Of a stretch of DNA of 64,000 nt, positions 52,172 to 60,511 are shown piece after piece. The translations under genes and the position numbers were made by a program. Under the pieces are notes generated by a model that worked only from the letters and a program-made list of their open reading frames with translations, was not told the origin of the DNA and searched no databases. Location of the stretch: the NCBI GenBank assembly GCA_031551865.1, contig JAVBMY010000010.1, positions 1 through 64,000 on the forward strand, written 5' to 3'. The DNA comes from Rikenella sp031551865 (GTDB lineage Bacteria > Bacteroidota > Bacteroidia > Bacteroidales > Rikenellaceae). Each line of letters begins with the position of its first letter. Position 1 is the first letter of the stretch.

Positions 52172-52398
52172 TTCTTCCCGCTCCTGTTCCCTCCCTTGCC
52201 CCTCCTTCCTCCCCCATCTTCCCTGCTTTATTGGAACTCAAGGGTTTCCGGTGTAGTGGCTTCAAAAAAGGACCTGATGCGGAGCGAGGGCAGGAGGCGT
52301 GGGTAGCATTCGACCCCGTGAAACCCGCTCCCTCAAACTCACCACCCCAAACCAACAATCAAGCCGTAAAATCGTTTTCACGATTTTACGGCTTGATT
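52172..52398 (-). repeat. Structured 3' element, copy 5 (family 1) with terminal hairpin
   Basis: On the minus strand the terminal hairpin (52357-52398, arms AATCAAGCCGTAAAATCG) lies 23 bases after the DUF4831 stop. The stem GGGTTTCCGG/CCGTGAAACCC and loop words GGACCTGATGCG and GGGTAGCAT correspond to the core in copies 1, 2 and 4 but are more diverged. The pyrimidine-rich arm continues to the groEL terminator. Confidence 0.65.
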
Positions 52399-52421
52399 AC
52401 TTACCGCTGTGTGCGATGCAC

Positions 52422-53438
52422 CTATAAAATCACAGGGGCGTAGGCGATACTGCCGAACTGGTACACCGGCACCCGCTCGCGGGCCAGCTCGGTGGTACCG
52501 TCGAGCAGACGCACCACCTGAATGGCGGGCACCCGGTAACGCATATTGGCAGCGCCTTTCTTTTCGTTGGCGATGGCCGAATTGGCCCCGGTCAGGGCGG
52601 TGGCGGCTTCGCCGGTCAGTTCGAGGGTAAGCGGGCGGGCCGACAGGTCGGCGTCGCTCACAGCCCCCTTGGTTTCCGAGAACCGGCAGGCCACGACGGG
52701 CTTCCCGGCTTCGGCGGGCACCACATCATAGTAGCTCACGATGCGCTGCACGTAGCGCTTGCCGACGAACAGAGCCAGGTATTCGGCTTCGATACGGTCC
52801 ATCTCCTTGAGGGCGTCGGCCAGCCCGGCGCCGTACACATACTCGCCGAGCTCGCCCGACACGAGGTCGAAACGGCGCTTACGGAGCGTGAAAATGGCGT
52901 CGGCAGCCAGCGCGGCCATCTGCTCGGGGCTTTTCTCGACGGCGGCCGTGCGGGTGACCTGCCCCTCTTCGTTGCGCACTTTGGTCGTGCCGTAGATGGG
53001 GTCGATGCCCATATCGACGAACGGCGGACGGTTGCCTGCGATGGCATCGGCATATTCGGCGTCGGCCAGCAGGGGCTTTTCGCCCGGAGCGATGGTCAGC
53101 CATTCGAAGGCACGGGCACCGTCGAGCGACTTGCCGACCTGGTAGGTGTAGGCGGGATCGGGTTCGAGCAGGTAGCTCACCGAAGCATCGACCAGACGAT
53201 AGGTCTGCTTGTCGGTTTGGGCCACGGACGAGATGCCGAGGTATTGCGAGGCGTATTTGGCGTAGGGGCCGCGAAAGACGACTTCGCGTTCGGTGACCAC
53301 GGTTACGCGGACTACAGTGCGCGGCAGGGTGTAGGCGTCGGTGGTGCCGCCGCTGGTCTGCTTGTAGGCCAGCAGTTGCGCCGAGGCGCTGGTGGTGAAG
53401 GTGGCGAGGGCCGCGAGGGCCAATAGGGTCTTTTTCAT
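52422..53438 (-). CDS. DUF4831 family secreted protein
   Basis: A 338-residue protein with a signal peptide (1-21, ending ASAQ). No known enzyme motif. The sequence matches the Bacteroidota DUF4831 family: YTLPRTVVRVTVVTEREVVF near the N-terminus, the middle helix EKSPEQMAALAADAIFTLRKRRFDLVSGE and the central YVYGAGLADALKEMDRIEAEYL. It is predicted to be periplasmic or exported, and its function is unknown. It is a single gene, convergent with groEL, sharing the hairpin region between them. Confidence 0.8.
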   Translation of the reverse strand: MKKTLLALAALATFTTSASAQLLAYKQTSGGTTDAYTLPRTVVRVTVVTEREVVFRGPYAKYASQYLGISSVAQTDKQTYRLVDASVSYLLEPDPAYTYQVGKSLDGARAFEWLTIAPGEKPLLADAEYADAIAGNRPPFVDMGIDPIYGTTKVRNEEGQVTRTAAVEKSPEQMAALAADAIFTLRKRRFDLVSGELGEYVYGAGLADALKEMDRIEAEYLALFVGKRYVQRIVSYYDVVPAEAGKPVVACRFSETKGAVSDADLSARPLTLELTGEAATALTGANSAIANEKKGAANMRYRVPAIQVVRLLDGTTELARERVPVYQFGSIAYAPVIL

Positions 53439-53825
53439 ATGTGGAATGTTTCTTTGGTTTCGGGTTAGTTGGATATTTGACTGCCGGAGTAGAAGATGGT
53501 TTAGTTCTCTTGCTGTTTTTACGGGCAGCCTGTAGGGCCGTAATGGAGTACAAAACGGCCTTGAGGGTTCAGCTCCTTCCTGCTTCGCGGTTCAGGATAA
53601 ACTCCACCGGCACCGAAAGGCGCCGTACCGACTGAGTCTGGGAATGCCTTGGGCATTCGAAGACAAAGGAGCGCGCCCACCTCGGCGGCAAAGCCGCTCG
53701 GGGTGTGGGGTGGGCGCGAATTTTTCCGGGTGGCGCAATGCCAATCCCGGTGTTCGTCCAATGTGGGGCGAGGCTGAGTTTCCAGGGGTTTTGTAATCTT
53801 ACATACAGCCAGTTCCCGGCAAATC
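53439..53825. other. Intergenic repeats between DUF4831 and murA
   Basis: CGTACCGACTGAG (53625-53637) is the inverted form of the CTCAGTCGGTACG word. A CGCGCCCACC ... GGTGGGCGCG hairpin (about 53671-53720) is the same module as at 31340 and 60348. No gene is seen. Confidence 0.55.
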
Positions 53826-55133
53826 TTACTCCACCCTGACAATCCTGGCCCCGAGGGCGTTCAGGCGGCCGTCGATGTTTTGGTAGCCTCGGTCGATCTG
53901 CTCGATGTTCTGGATACGGCTGGTGCCACGGGCGCTCATGGCGGCGATCAGCAGGGCCACCCCGGCGCGGATGTCGGGCGAGGTCATGGCGGTGGCGCGG
54001 AGCTGCAGGGCGTGGTCGTGGCCGATGACGGTGGCGCGGTGGGGGTCGCAAAGGATGATCTGGGCGCCCATATCGATCAGCTTGTCGACGAAAAACAGGC
54101 GGCTCTCGAACATTTTCTGGTGGATCAGCACCGACCCCTTGGCCTGCGTGGCCACCACCAGGAATACCGACAGCAGGTCGGGCGTGAGCCCGGGCCACGG
54201 GGCGTCGGCGATGGTCATGATCGAGCCGTCGATGAAGCTCTCGATCTCGTAGTGCTCCTGCTGCGGGATGAAGATGTCGTCGCCGCGCTGCTCGAAGCGG
54301 ATGCCCATGCGGGCGAACTGCTGCGGAATGATGCCCAGGTCGGCGTAGGAGACGTCTTTGATAGTCAGTTCGGAATGGGTCATGGCGGCCATACCGATGA
54401 AGCTGCCCACTTCGATCATGTCGGGCAACATGCGGTGTTCGGTGCCGCCGAGGTATCCGACGCCTTCGATTTCCAGCAGATTCGAGGCGATACCGCGAAT
54501 GCGGGCACCCATGCGCACGAGCATCCGGCAGAGCTGCTGGAGGTAGGGTTCGCAGGCGGCGTTGTAGATGGTGGTGGTGCCGCGGGCCATGACGGCGGCC
54601 ATCACGATGTTGGCGGTGCCGGTCACCGAAGCCTCGTCGAGCAGCATGTAAGTGCCTTCAAGGCGTTCGGCTTCGATGGTGTAGAATTTCTCGTCGGTGT
54701 CGAAGTTGAAGCGGGCGCCCAAGTGCTGGAAACCGATGAAGTGGGTGTCGAGCCGGCGGCGGCCGATTTTGTCGCCCCCCGGTTTGGGCATATAGGCTTT
54801 GCCGAAGCGGGCGAGCAACGGGCCGATAATCATCACGGAGCCGCGCAATTTCGAGGCGCTGCGGCGGAAGTCGTCGCTCTGCAGGTAGCCGAGGTCGACG
54901 TTCCGGGCTTCGAAGGTATAGCTGCCCTCGCCGATCTTCCGGTAATCGACGCCCATCTTGCCGAGCAGTTCGATGAGCTGCATCACGTCGAGTATCTCGG
55001 GGATGTTGTGGACGGTGACTTTCTCAGGGGTGAGCAGTACGGCGCAAAGGATCTGCAATGCTTCGTTCTTGGCGCCCTGCGGGGTAATCTCGCCGCCCAG
55101 GGGGCAGCCGCCGGTGACTTCGAATGTGGCCAT
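53826..55133 (-). CDS. murA: UDP-N-acetylglucosamine 1-carboxyvinyltransferase, Asp-type active site
   Basis: A 435-residue enolpyruvyl transferase that adds PEP to UDP-GlcNAc, the first committed step of peptidoglycan synthesis. GGCPLGGEITPQGAKNEAL is the N-terminal signature (8-26, catalytic-region Lys22 and Asn23). The active-site loop reads KPGGDKIGRR, so the usual Cys of PGGC is Asp121. MurA proteins with Asp here are known to be active and insensitive to fosfomycin. The start is ATG at 55133 (MATFEVTGG). It is probably co-transcribed with the DUF4290 gene upstream. Confidence 0.95.
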   Translation of the reverse strand: MATFEVTGGCPLGGEITPQGAKNEALQILCAVLLTPEKVTVHNIPEILDVMQLIELLGKMGVDYRKIGEGSYTFEARNVDLGYLQSDDFRRSASKLRGSVMIIGPLLARFGKAYMPKPGGDKIGRRRLDTHFIGFQHLGARFNFDTDEKFYTIEAERLEGTYMLLDEASVTGTANIVMAAVMARGTTTIYNAACEPYLQQLCRMLVRMGARIRGIASNLLEIEGVGYLGGTEHRMLPDMIEVGSFIGMAAMTHSELTIKDVSYADLGIIPQQFARMGIRFEQRGDDIFIPQQEHYEIESFIDGSIMTIADAPWPGLTPDLLSVFLVVATQAKGSVLIHQKMFESRLFFVDKLIDMGAQIILCDPHRATVIGHDHALQLRATAMTSPDIRAGVALLIAAMSARGTSRIQNIEQIDRGYQNIDGRLNALGARIVRVE

Positions 55134-55332
55134 GAGGATGATCGTAATGGGGATTTGCCCGCGGTGGGCATGTGGTAAATGGGACGGGGCGCGCGTTTCT
55201 CCGCATCGGCGCAACGTAGCGGGGAAGGTCAGGCACTCCCAGGACCGGAAGTACTTTGGAGTATGTGTCCGTTTCTTCCCGGGTATCAGCCGGTTTGCAA
55301 TGAAAGGCTAACCGCCCCGGACAGTTGTGCCT

Positions 55333-56061
55333 TTACTGCCCCTTTTTCTTGGACTGTTGTTTTTTCTTGGCCGACCCGTTCTGGTGACCGTTGCCGTTAG
55401 CGGCCGAAACTGGGACGGAAGCAGGCGAGGCGCCATTGTGTCCGTTCGGCCGGGTTTTCTTGCCGGAGCCCTGTACATCGCCTTCGGGATTGCGGCCCAA
55501 CAGTTCTCCTTCGAGGTTCAGCACCCCCTCCGACATATCACGCAGATCGAGCACAATTTGGTCGTTCGAGGGATACTCGCGGTTGTATTCGAACGATTTG
55601 GAGCGCATGAAACGGGCGATGCCGAGGGCTGCCTCGGTGCGTTCCTCTTCGGTGAAAGCGGTGCGCCCTGCGCCCGCGGTATCGGGCGAAAGCACCGATC
55701 CCGCGGGCATGCTCAGCGAACGCGCCATACGCCGCACGTTACCGCCATATTGTTTGAGCGCAATGTAACCCTGGGTGTAGGGCACCTTTACGGGGAGCGG
55801 GGCGAACATATCGGGGGTGGGGTGCGGGTAGGGCGAATCGACATCGAGGTCGAAATCTGCGATCATGAACAAATGGTCCCACAGCATGTGTTTGAATCCG
55901 GCGCTGTCGCGCTGCGCGGGGTTCACGTTTCCCATGATGGCCACCACGACCTCGGCCTGTGAGTTCCGCAGGTCGCGATCTTCGATACTTTTCAGGTAGT
56001 TGACCATCTCCTGCACATTGCGCCCGTATTCGGGCAGAAGCAGGCGGCTCTTTTCTTTCAT
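55333..56061 (-). CDS. DUF4290 family protein
   Basis: A protein of 242 residues from ATG at 56061 (MKEKSRLLLPEYGRNVQ), or 251 from ATG at 56088. The conserved LPEYGRNVQEMVNYLKSIED, AIMGNVNPAQRDSAGFKHMLWDHLF and DFDLDVDSPYP are diagnostic of DUF4290, a Bacteroidota family of unknown function often found beside murA as here. The C-terminal 50 residues are low-complexity and Lys/Gly/Asn-rich, probably disordered. A -7 box at 56095-56102 would leave a 27-base leader for the 56061 start and almost none for 56088. Confidence 0.82.
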   Translation of the reverse strand: MKEKSRLLLPEYGRNVQEMVNYLKSIEDRDLRNSQAEVVVAIMGNVNPAQRDSAGFKHMLWDHLFMIADFDLDVDSPYPHPTPDMFAPLPVKVPYTQGYIALKQYGGNVRRMARSLSMPAGSVLSPDTAGAGRTAFTEEERTEAALGIARFMRSKSFEYNREYPSNDQIVLDLRDMSEGVLNLEGELLGRNPEGDVQGSGKKTRPNGHNGASPASVPVSAANGNGHQNGSAKKKQQSKKKGQ

Positions 56062-56081
56062 CGGTTGATTTTTTGCTATGC

Positions 56082-56114
56082 TTGACATCGAAAGCAAATA
56101 TAGTGTTATCTTTG
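56082..56114. promoter_or_regulatory. Overlapping divergent promoters (DUF4290-murA / response regulator)
   Basis: Plus strand: TATCTTTG at 56107-56114 with TTGAC at 56082 as a possible -33. Minus strand: TATATTTG at 56095-56102, with TTTC/TTCG about 19 bases upstream. The two -7 boxes are four bases apart, so only one polymerase can occupy the site at a time. Confidence 0.6.
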
Positions 56115-56177
56115 GGAATTCGAAAGCTAAATTCTTCACTCCAGACAAAAACCCAACAAAACCACCCCGAAGAAGTT

Positions 56178-57347
56178 ATGGCCAAAATAGTTGTAGTCGA
56201 CGATGAGCGCAGCATCCGCAACGTTGTGGGTGAACTGCTCGAAATGGAAGGACACACGGCCCTCGCGGCCGAAAACGCCGAACAGGCGCTCGAACTGATC
56301 GAGGCGCAAAAGCCCGACCTGGTGATCTCGGACATCAAGATGCCCGGCATGAACGGCGTCGAGCTGCTCGATAAAATCATCGAAACCCACCCCGACCTGA
56401 CGGTCGTCATGATCTCGGGGCACGGCACCATCGACACCGCCGTGGAATGCATCCGCAAAGGCGCGTTCAATTACCTCGAAAAACCGATCGACATGAACCG
56501 CCTGCTGGTGACGGTCAAAAACGCCCTCGAACGCGAATCGCTGGTCGCCGAGACCAAAACCCTGCGCCGCAAAGTGTTCAAGACCGCCGAGATCGTGGGC
56601 AAGTCCGAACCGATCGTGCGCGTGAAATCAATGATTGAGAAGGTGGCCCCCACCGACGCGCGGGTGCTGATCACCGGTTCGAACGGTACGGGCAAAGAGC
56701 TCGTAGCCCGCTGGCTTCACGAAAAGAGCGACCGTTGCAGCGCGCCGTTCGTCGAAGTGAACTGCGCCGCCATTCCCTCCGAACTGATCGAGAGCGAGCT
56801 TTTCGGCCACGAAAAGGGAGCATTCACCTCGGCCATCAAACAGCGCAAAGGCAAATTCGAACAGGCCGACGGAGGCACTATCTTCCTCGACGAGATCGGC
56901 GACATGAGCCTCGCCGCCCAGGCCAAAGTGCTGCGCGCACTCCAGGAACGCAAGATCACCCGCGTGGGCAGCGACAAAGACATCGACGTCGACGCCCGCG
57001 TGCTGGCCGCCACCAATAAGAACTTACAGGAAGAGATCGCCAAGGGCAGCTTCCGCGAAGACCTCTACCACCGCCTGAGCGTCATCATCATCCATGTCCC
57101 GAGACTGACCGACCGCCGCGATGACATCCCGCTACTGGTCAACCATTTCATCAAGCAGATCGCCGAAGACCGTGGCACGAAGCCCCACCAGATCAACGAC
57201 GACGCGCTGGCCGCCCTGTGCGACATGTCGTGGACAGGCAACATCCGCGAGTTGCACAATGCCATCGAGCGCCTGATGATCCTCAGCGGCCCCGTGATCA
57301 CCCTCGACGACGTAATGTTCAACGTGGCGCAGGCCACGGGGGAATAA
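56178..57347 (+). CDS. NtrC-type sigma-54 response regulator lacking a DNA-binding domain
   Basis: A 389-residue protein. The receiver domain (1-120) has VVDDE (6-10), the phosphoacceptor Asp in DLVISDIKMPGMNG (near 54) and the conserved Lys in YLEKPID. The AAA+ sigma-54 activation domain (about 140-375) has a Walker A-type GSNGTGKELVARW, EKGAFTSAIKQRKGKFE in place of the usual GAFTGA loop, Walker B GGTIFLDEIGDM and the arginine-finger region. The sequence ends about 15 residues after the lid helix, with no Fis-type HTH. It may therefore activate sigma-54 polymerase without binding a specific enhancer, or use another protein for targeting. No sensor kinase is adjacent. The start is ATG at 56178. 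Confidence 0.9.
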   Translation: MAKIVVVDDERSIRNVVGELLEMEGHTALAAENAEQALELIEAQKPDLVISDIKMPGMNGVELLDKIIETHPDLTVVMISGHGTIDTAVECIRKGAFNYLEKPIDMNRLLVTVKNALERESLVAETKTLRRKVFKTAEIVGKSEPIVRVKSMIEKVAPTDARVLITGSNGTGKELVARWLHEKSDRCSAPFVEVNCAAIPSELIESELFGHEKGAFTSAIKQRKGKFEQADGGTIFLDEIGDMSLAAQAKVLRALQERKITRVGSDKDIDVDARVLAATNKNLQEEIAKGSFREDLYHRLSVIIIHVPRLTDRRDDIPLLVNHFIKQIAEDRGTKPHQINDDALAALCDMSWTGNIRELHNAIERLMILSGPVITLDDVMFNVAQATGE

Positions 57348-57356
57348 TCACGAAGA

Positions 57357-57509
57357 TCAGGCTTTTTTAGTGGATTCGGGCTTGGTTGCACCCGGACCCT
57401 TTTTATCCTTAGGCTCAACAAAGTGAGCATATCGGCCACCCGCAGCTCGACGGGTGCGGGTGGGCGGTTCTTCTTCAGACACGGTGTTCGTTGTTCTCAC
57501 TTGCGCCAT
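57357..57509 (-). CDS. Possible 50-residue basic protein, partly repeat-encoded
   Basis: ATG at 57509 opens MAQVRTTNTVSEEEPPTRTR and continues to a Lys-rich tail. Its middle (TRTRRAAGGRYA) is encoded by a CCACCCGCACCC...TGCGGGTGG hairpin, the same module found at 6774 and 9116. Either a short gene contains the repeat or the frame is chance. It is convergent with the regulator gene, ending 10 bases from it. Confidence 0.3.
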   Translation of the reverse strand: MAQVRTTNTVSEEEPPTRTRRAAGGRYAHFVEPKDKKGPGATKPESTKKA

Positions 57510-57521
57510 TAAAATTAATCC

Positions 57522-58712
57522 TTGAAACACCACCCCCACATAGGCATTTACGGCCGCACCAACGCTGGGAAAAGCACCCTGCTCAACCGGCTGACCGGAC
57601 AGGACGCGGCCATCGTCGCGCCCGAGCCGGGCACAACGACCGACCCCGTACGCCGTTCGTTCGAAATCGAGGGATTCGGCCCCGTGGTACTGGTCGATAC
57701 GGCCGGCATCGACGACACCTCCTCGGAACTCGGCCGGCAACGCGTGGCGCGTACCCTCGCCACACTCGACGAAGTGGACGCAGCCGTGGTGCTACTCAGC
57801 GGCGAGGAACCCGACGCCGGGGAACAGACCCTGCTGCAAGCCGCCGGCGCGGCGGCCGTGCCCTGCCTGTTGCTCCGCCGCAGCGAAATCCGCGGCACAG
57901 ATCCGGTTGCCTCCCCCGGCAGCAAAGAATCGGCGAACCATGCCCGCAATGCCGGGGACAAAGCGTTTGACCCTGCGCCGATCCTGAGGCGGATCGCCGG
58001 GATCATTCCCGCCGACGCCCTCGAAGCGCCCCCGTTCTTCGGCGGCCGCGTGACACGGGGCGACACCGTGGTGCTGGTCTGCCCGGTCGACAGCGGCGCT
58101 CCTGCGGGACGCCTGATCCTGCCGCAAGTGCAGGCCCTGCGCGCCGCACTCGACACCGGGGCCGTGGCGTTGGCCGTGAAACCCTCCGAATTACGCCACG
58201 CGCTCTCGAATGGCGGTGCCCGTCCGAAACTGGTGGTCACCGACAGCCAGGTTTTCCCCGAAGTGCAGGCCATTTTGCAATCGGTGTACCCCCCCCAGCC
58301 GGACGGTTCCGCACCCGAACTGACCTCGTTCAGCATCCTGCTGGCCGAGATGAAAGGCGACCCCGGCCTGTTCAGCGCAGGACTCGCCGCCACCGACCGC
58401 CTGCACCCGGGCGACCGCGTACTGATCGTCGAAAGCTGCTCGCACCAGGTGAGTTGCGACGACATCGGCCGCGTGAAGATCCCCGCCTGGCTCACCGAAT
58501 ACGCCGGAATGCCGCTCGGCTTCGTGTTCGTCAGCGGCCGCGACCCGCTGCCGGACGACCTGTCGCAGTTTGCGCTGGCCGTGCATTGCGGAAGCTGCAT
58601 GACCACCCGGCGCGTCGTCCAGGCCCGCCTGCGCCTGCTCAGCGCCGCCGGGGTTCCCGTCACGAACTACGGAATGCTCATCAAGAAAATCCGTTCCTCG
58701 GGCAACCCGTAA
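57522..58712 (+). CDS. hydF: [FeFe]-hydrogenase maturation GTPase HydF
   Basis: A 396-residue scaffold that assembles the 2Fe subcluster and hands it to the hydrogenase. The GTPase domain (1-165) has P-loop GRTNAGKST (10-18), TTTDPVRR and DTAGI. The dimerisation domain follows. The cluster-binding domain holds CSHQVSCDDIG and HCGSC (near 313 and 364-367), the HydF CxH...HCxxC pattern. The usual NKxD base-recognition motif of the GTPase is not found; LLLRRSEIRG stands at its place. The start is TTG at 57522; a stop codon is just upstream and no ATG precedes the P-loop. HydG is at 15.7 kb. Confidence 0.9.
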   Translation: MKHHPHIGIYGRTNAGKSTLLNRLTGQDAAIVAPEPGTTTDPVRRSFEIEGFGPVVLVDTAGIDDTSSELGRQRVARTLATLDEVDAAVVLLSGEEPDAGEQTLLQAAGAAAVPCLLLRRSEIRGTDPVASPGSKESANHARNAGDKAFDPAPILRRIAGIIPADALEAPPFFGGRVTRGDTVVLVCPVDSGAPAGRLILPQVQALRAALDTGAVALAVKPSELRHALSNGGARPKLVVTDSQVFPEVQAILQSVYPPQPDGSAPELTSFSILLAEMKGDPGLFSAGLAATDRLHPGDRVLIVESCSHQVSCDDIGRVKIPAWLTEYAGMPLGFVFVSGRDPLPDDLSQFALAVHCGSCMTTRRVVQARLRLLSAAGVPVTNYGMLIKKIRSSGNP

Positions 58713-58789
58713 CCCGGCCTGTCCGCACACACTTCCCCGGCACATTTCGGGCATCCTTTTTGCTACGAAACACATAAATCTCTGGAACT

Positions 58790-60307
58790 ATGGAAGAAGC
58801 CCTGATCGACTGGTCTCGGGCGCAATTCGCGCTGACCGCCATGTACCACTGGCTCTTTGTCCCGCTCACGCTGGGGCTGAGTTTCATCATCGCCTTCATG
58901 GAGACGCGCTACGTGCGCACCGGCGACGAGCAGTGGAAACGCACCACCAAATTCTGGATGCGCCTGTTCGGTGTGAACTTCGCCGTAGGCGTGGCCACCG
59001 GGCTGATCCTTGAGTTCGAATTCGGCACCAACTGGAGCAACTATTCCTACTTCGTGGGCGACATCTTCGGGGCCCCGCTCGCCATCGAAGGCATCATGGC
59101 CTTCTTCCTCGAATCCACCTTCATCGCCGTCATGTTCTTCGGCTGGAACCGCGTATCGAAGCGTTTCCACCTGACCGCCACGTGGCTTACGGCCATCGGC
59201 GCCTCGCTGTCGGCGCTGTGGATCCTCGTGGCCAACGCCTGGATGCAGTGGCCCGTGGGTACCGAATTCAACCCCGCCACCGCCCGCAACGAAATGACCG
59301 ATTTCTGGGCCGTGTTATTCTCGCCCGTGGCCATGAACAAATTCGCCCACACCGTTACCTCGGGCTTCGTACTGGCCGGCGTATTCGTCACCGGAGTCAG
59401 TGCCTGGTTTCTGCTCCGGAAGCGCGAGCGCGAAATGGCCCTGCGCAGCATGAAGATCGCCGCGCTGTTCGGCCTCGCGGGTTGCGTGCTCGTGATCTGG
59501 ACCGGCGACGGTTCGGCGCGCCAGGTAGCCGACAAACAACCCGCCAAGCTCGCCGCCATGGAAGGACTGGAGAAAGGCTCCGAGGGCGCGGCTTTGACCA
59601 TCGCCGGGCCGCTGAAAGTGCCCAAGCTGCTCTCGATCATGAGTTTCCACGACGCCTCGGCCTTTGTGGCCGGAAGCGAAGACCTGATCCACGGCAATAC
59701 CGCGCAAGGCATCCTGTCCGCTTCGGAAAAAATGGAACGGGGACGGCACGCCATCGCCATGTTCTCGCTCTACCGCTCTACCGATTCGCCCGCAGTCAGG
59801 GACTCCGTGGCCGGGCTGTTCGACCGTTCCTCTGCAGCGGGCCAGGAATTTCATAAGGAATACGGACAACACTTCGGTTACGGCTACCTCGCCGCGCCCG
59901 AAGAGATCATCCCCCCGATGCAACCGCTGATTTTCTGGTCGTTCCGCCTGATGGTGGGGCTCGGGCTGTGGTTCATGCTGATGTTTGTGCTCGTACTGTG
60001 GGCCGGACGCCAGTGCAAAGCCGTCGGTGGCCTGCTACCGCTGGAGCGTTGGCGCTGGTTGCTCTACGCCTCGCTGTGGTCGATCCCGCTGGCCTACATC
60101 GCCTCGCAGGCGGGATGGATCGTGGCCGAAGTGGGCCGCCAGCCCTGGACCATACAAGGCCTGTTGCCCGTGGGCGTTTCAGTGTCGAGCGCCCCGAGTG
60201 CCTCGGTACAGACCACCTTCTGGCTCTTCGCCGTGCTGTTCACCGTGTTGCTGGCCGCCGAGGTGAGCATCATGGTGAAGCAAATCAGGAAAGGAGGCGG
60301 GGAATAG
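58790..60307 (+). CDS. cydA: Cytochrome bd ubiquinol oxidase subunit I
   Basis: A 505-residue inner-membrane quinol oxidase subunit with about nine helices. The heme b595 ligand is H20 in SRAQFALTAMYHWLFVP. The quinol-oxidation Q loop follows helix 6 and is of the short type. GWIVAEVGRQPW (near 442) is the conserved signature. It reduces oxygen to water with high affinity, which suits an anaerobe that meets traces of oxygen. cydB follows after 204 bases of repeat DNA. The frequent small partner DUF4492 is at 46 kb. Confidence 0.95.
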   Translation: MEEALIDWSRAQFALTAMYHWLFVPLTLGLSFIIAFMETRYVRTGDEQWKRTTKFWMRLFGVNFAVGVATGLILEFEFGTNWSNYSYFVGDIFGAPLAIEGIMAFFLESTFIAVMFFGWNRVSKRFHLTATWLTAIGASLSALWILVANAWMQWPVGTEFNPATARNEMTDFWAVLFSPVAMNKFAHTVTSGFVLAGVFVTGVSAWFLLRKREREMALRSMKIAALFGLAGCVLVIWTGDGSARQVADKQPAKLAAMEGLEKGSEGAALTIAGPLKVPKLLSIMSFHDASAFVAGSEDLIHGNTAQGILSASEKMERGRHAIAMFSLYRSTDSPAVRDSVAGLFDRSSAAGQEFHKEYGQHFGYGYLAAPEEIIPPMQPLIFWSFRLMVGLGLWFMLMFVLVLWAGRQCKAVGGLLPLERWRWLLYASLWSIPLAYIASQAGWIVAEVGRQPWTIQGLLPVGVSVSSAPSASVQTTFWLFAVLFTVLLAAEVSIMVKQIRKGGGE

Positions 60308-60347
60308 GCGGTCGCGCCCCCTGACGACGCCGCGCGTCCGAGAATTC

Positions 60348-60493
60348 GCGCCCACCCCACACCCCCCCTTGGGGGTGGGCGCGCTCCCTCGCCGAAATCG
60401 CTTACGCGATTACGGCTCAGTCGATTTACTCTGCAACCTTCACGGAGAAATGCGGCCCTACGGGCCGCCAAGCCGCGCGCTAAGCGCGCGGCT
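60348..60493. repeat. Hairpin array between cydA and cydB
   Basis: Arms GCGCCCACCCC (60348-60358) and GGGGTGGGCGC (60372-60382), then CACGGAGAAA (60440), GCGGCCC-TAC-GGGCCGC and AGCCGCGCGC-TAA-GCGCGCGGCT (60471-60493). It lies inside what is normally a tight operon. Confidence 0.65.
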
Positions 60494-60511
60494 GCCAAAA
60501 ACACAACCACT

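Noticed and set aside
57890..57965. Possible in-frame repeat in hydF
   Set aside because: The segment replaces family sequence of similar length rather than adding to it, and the match to the CATTGC repeats is too weak by eye.
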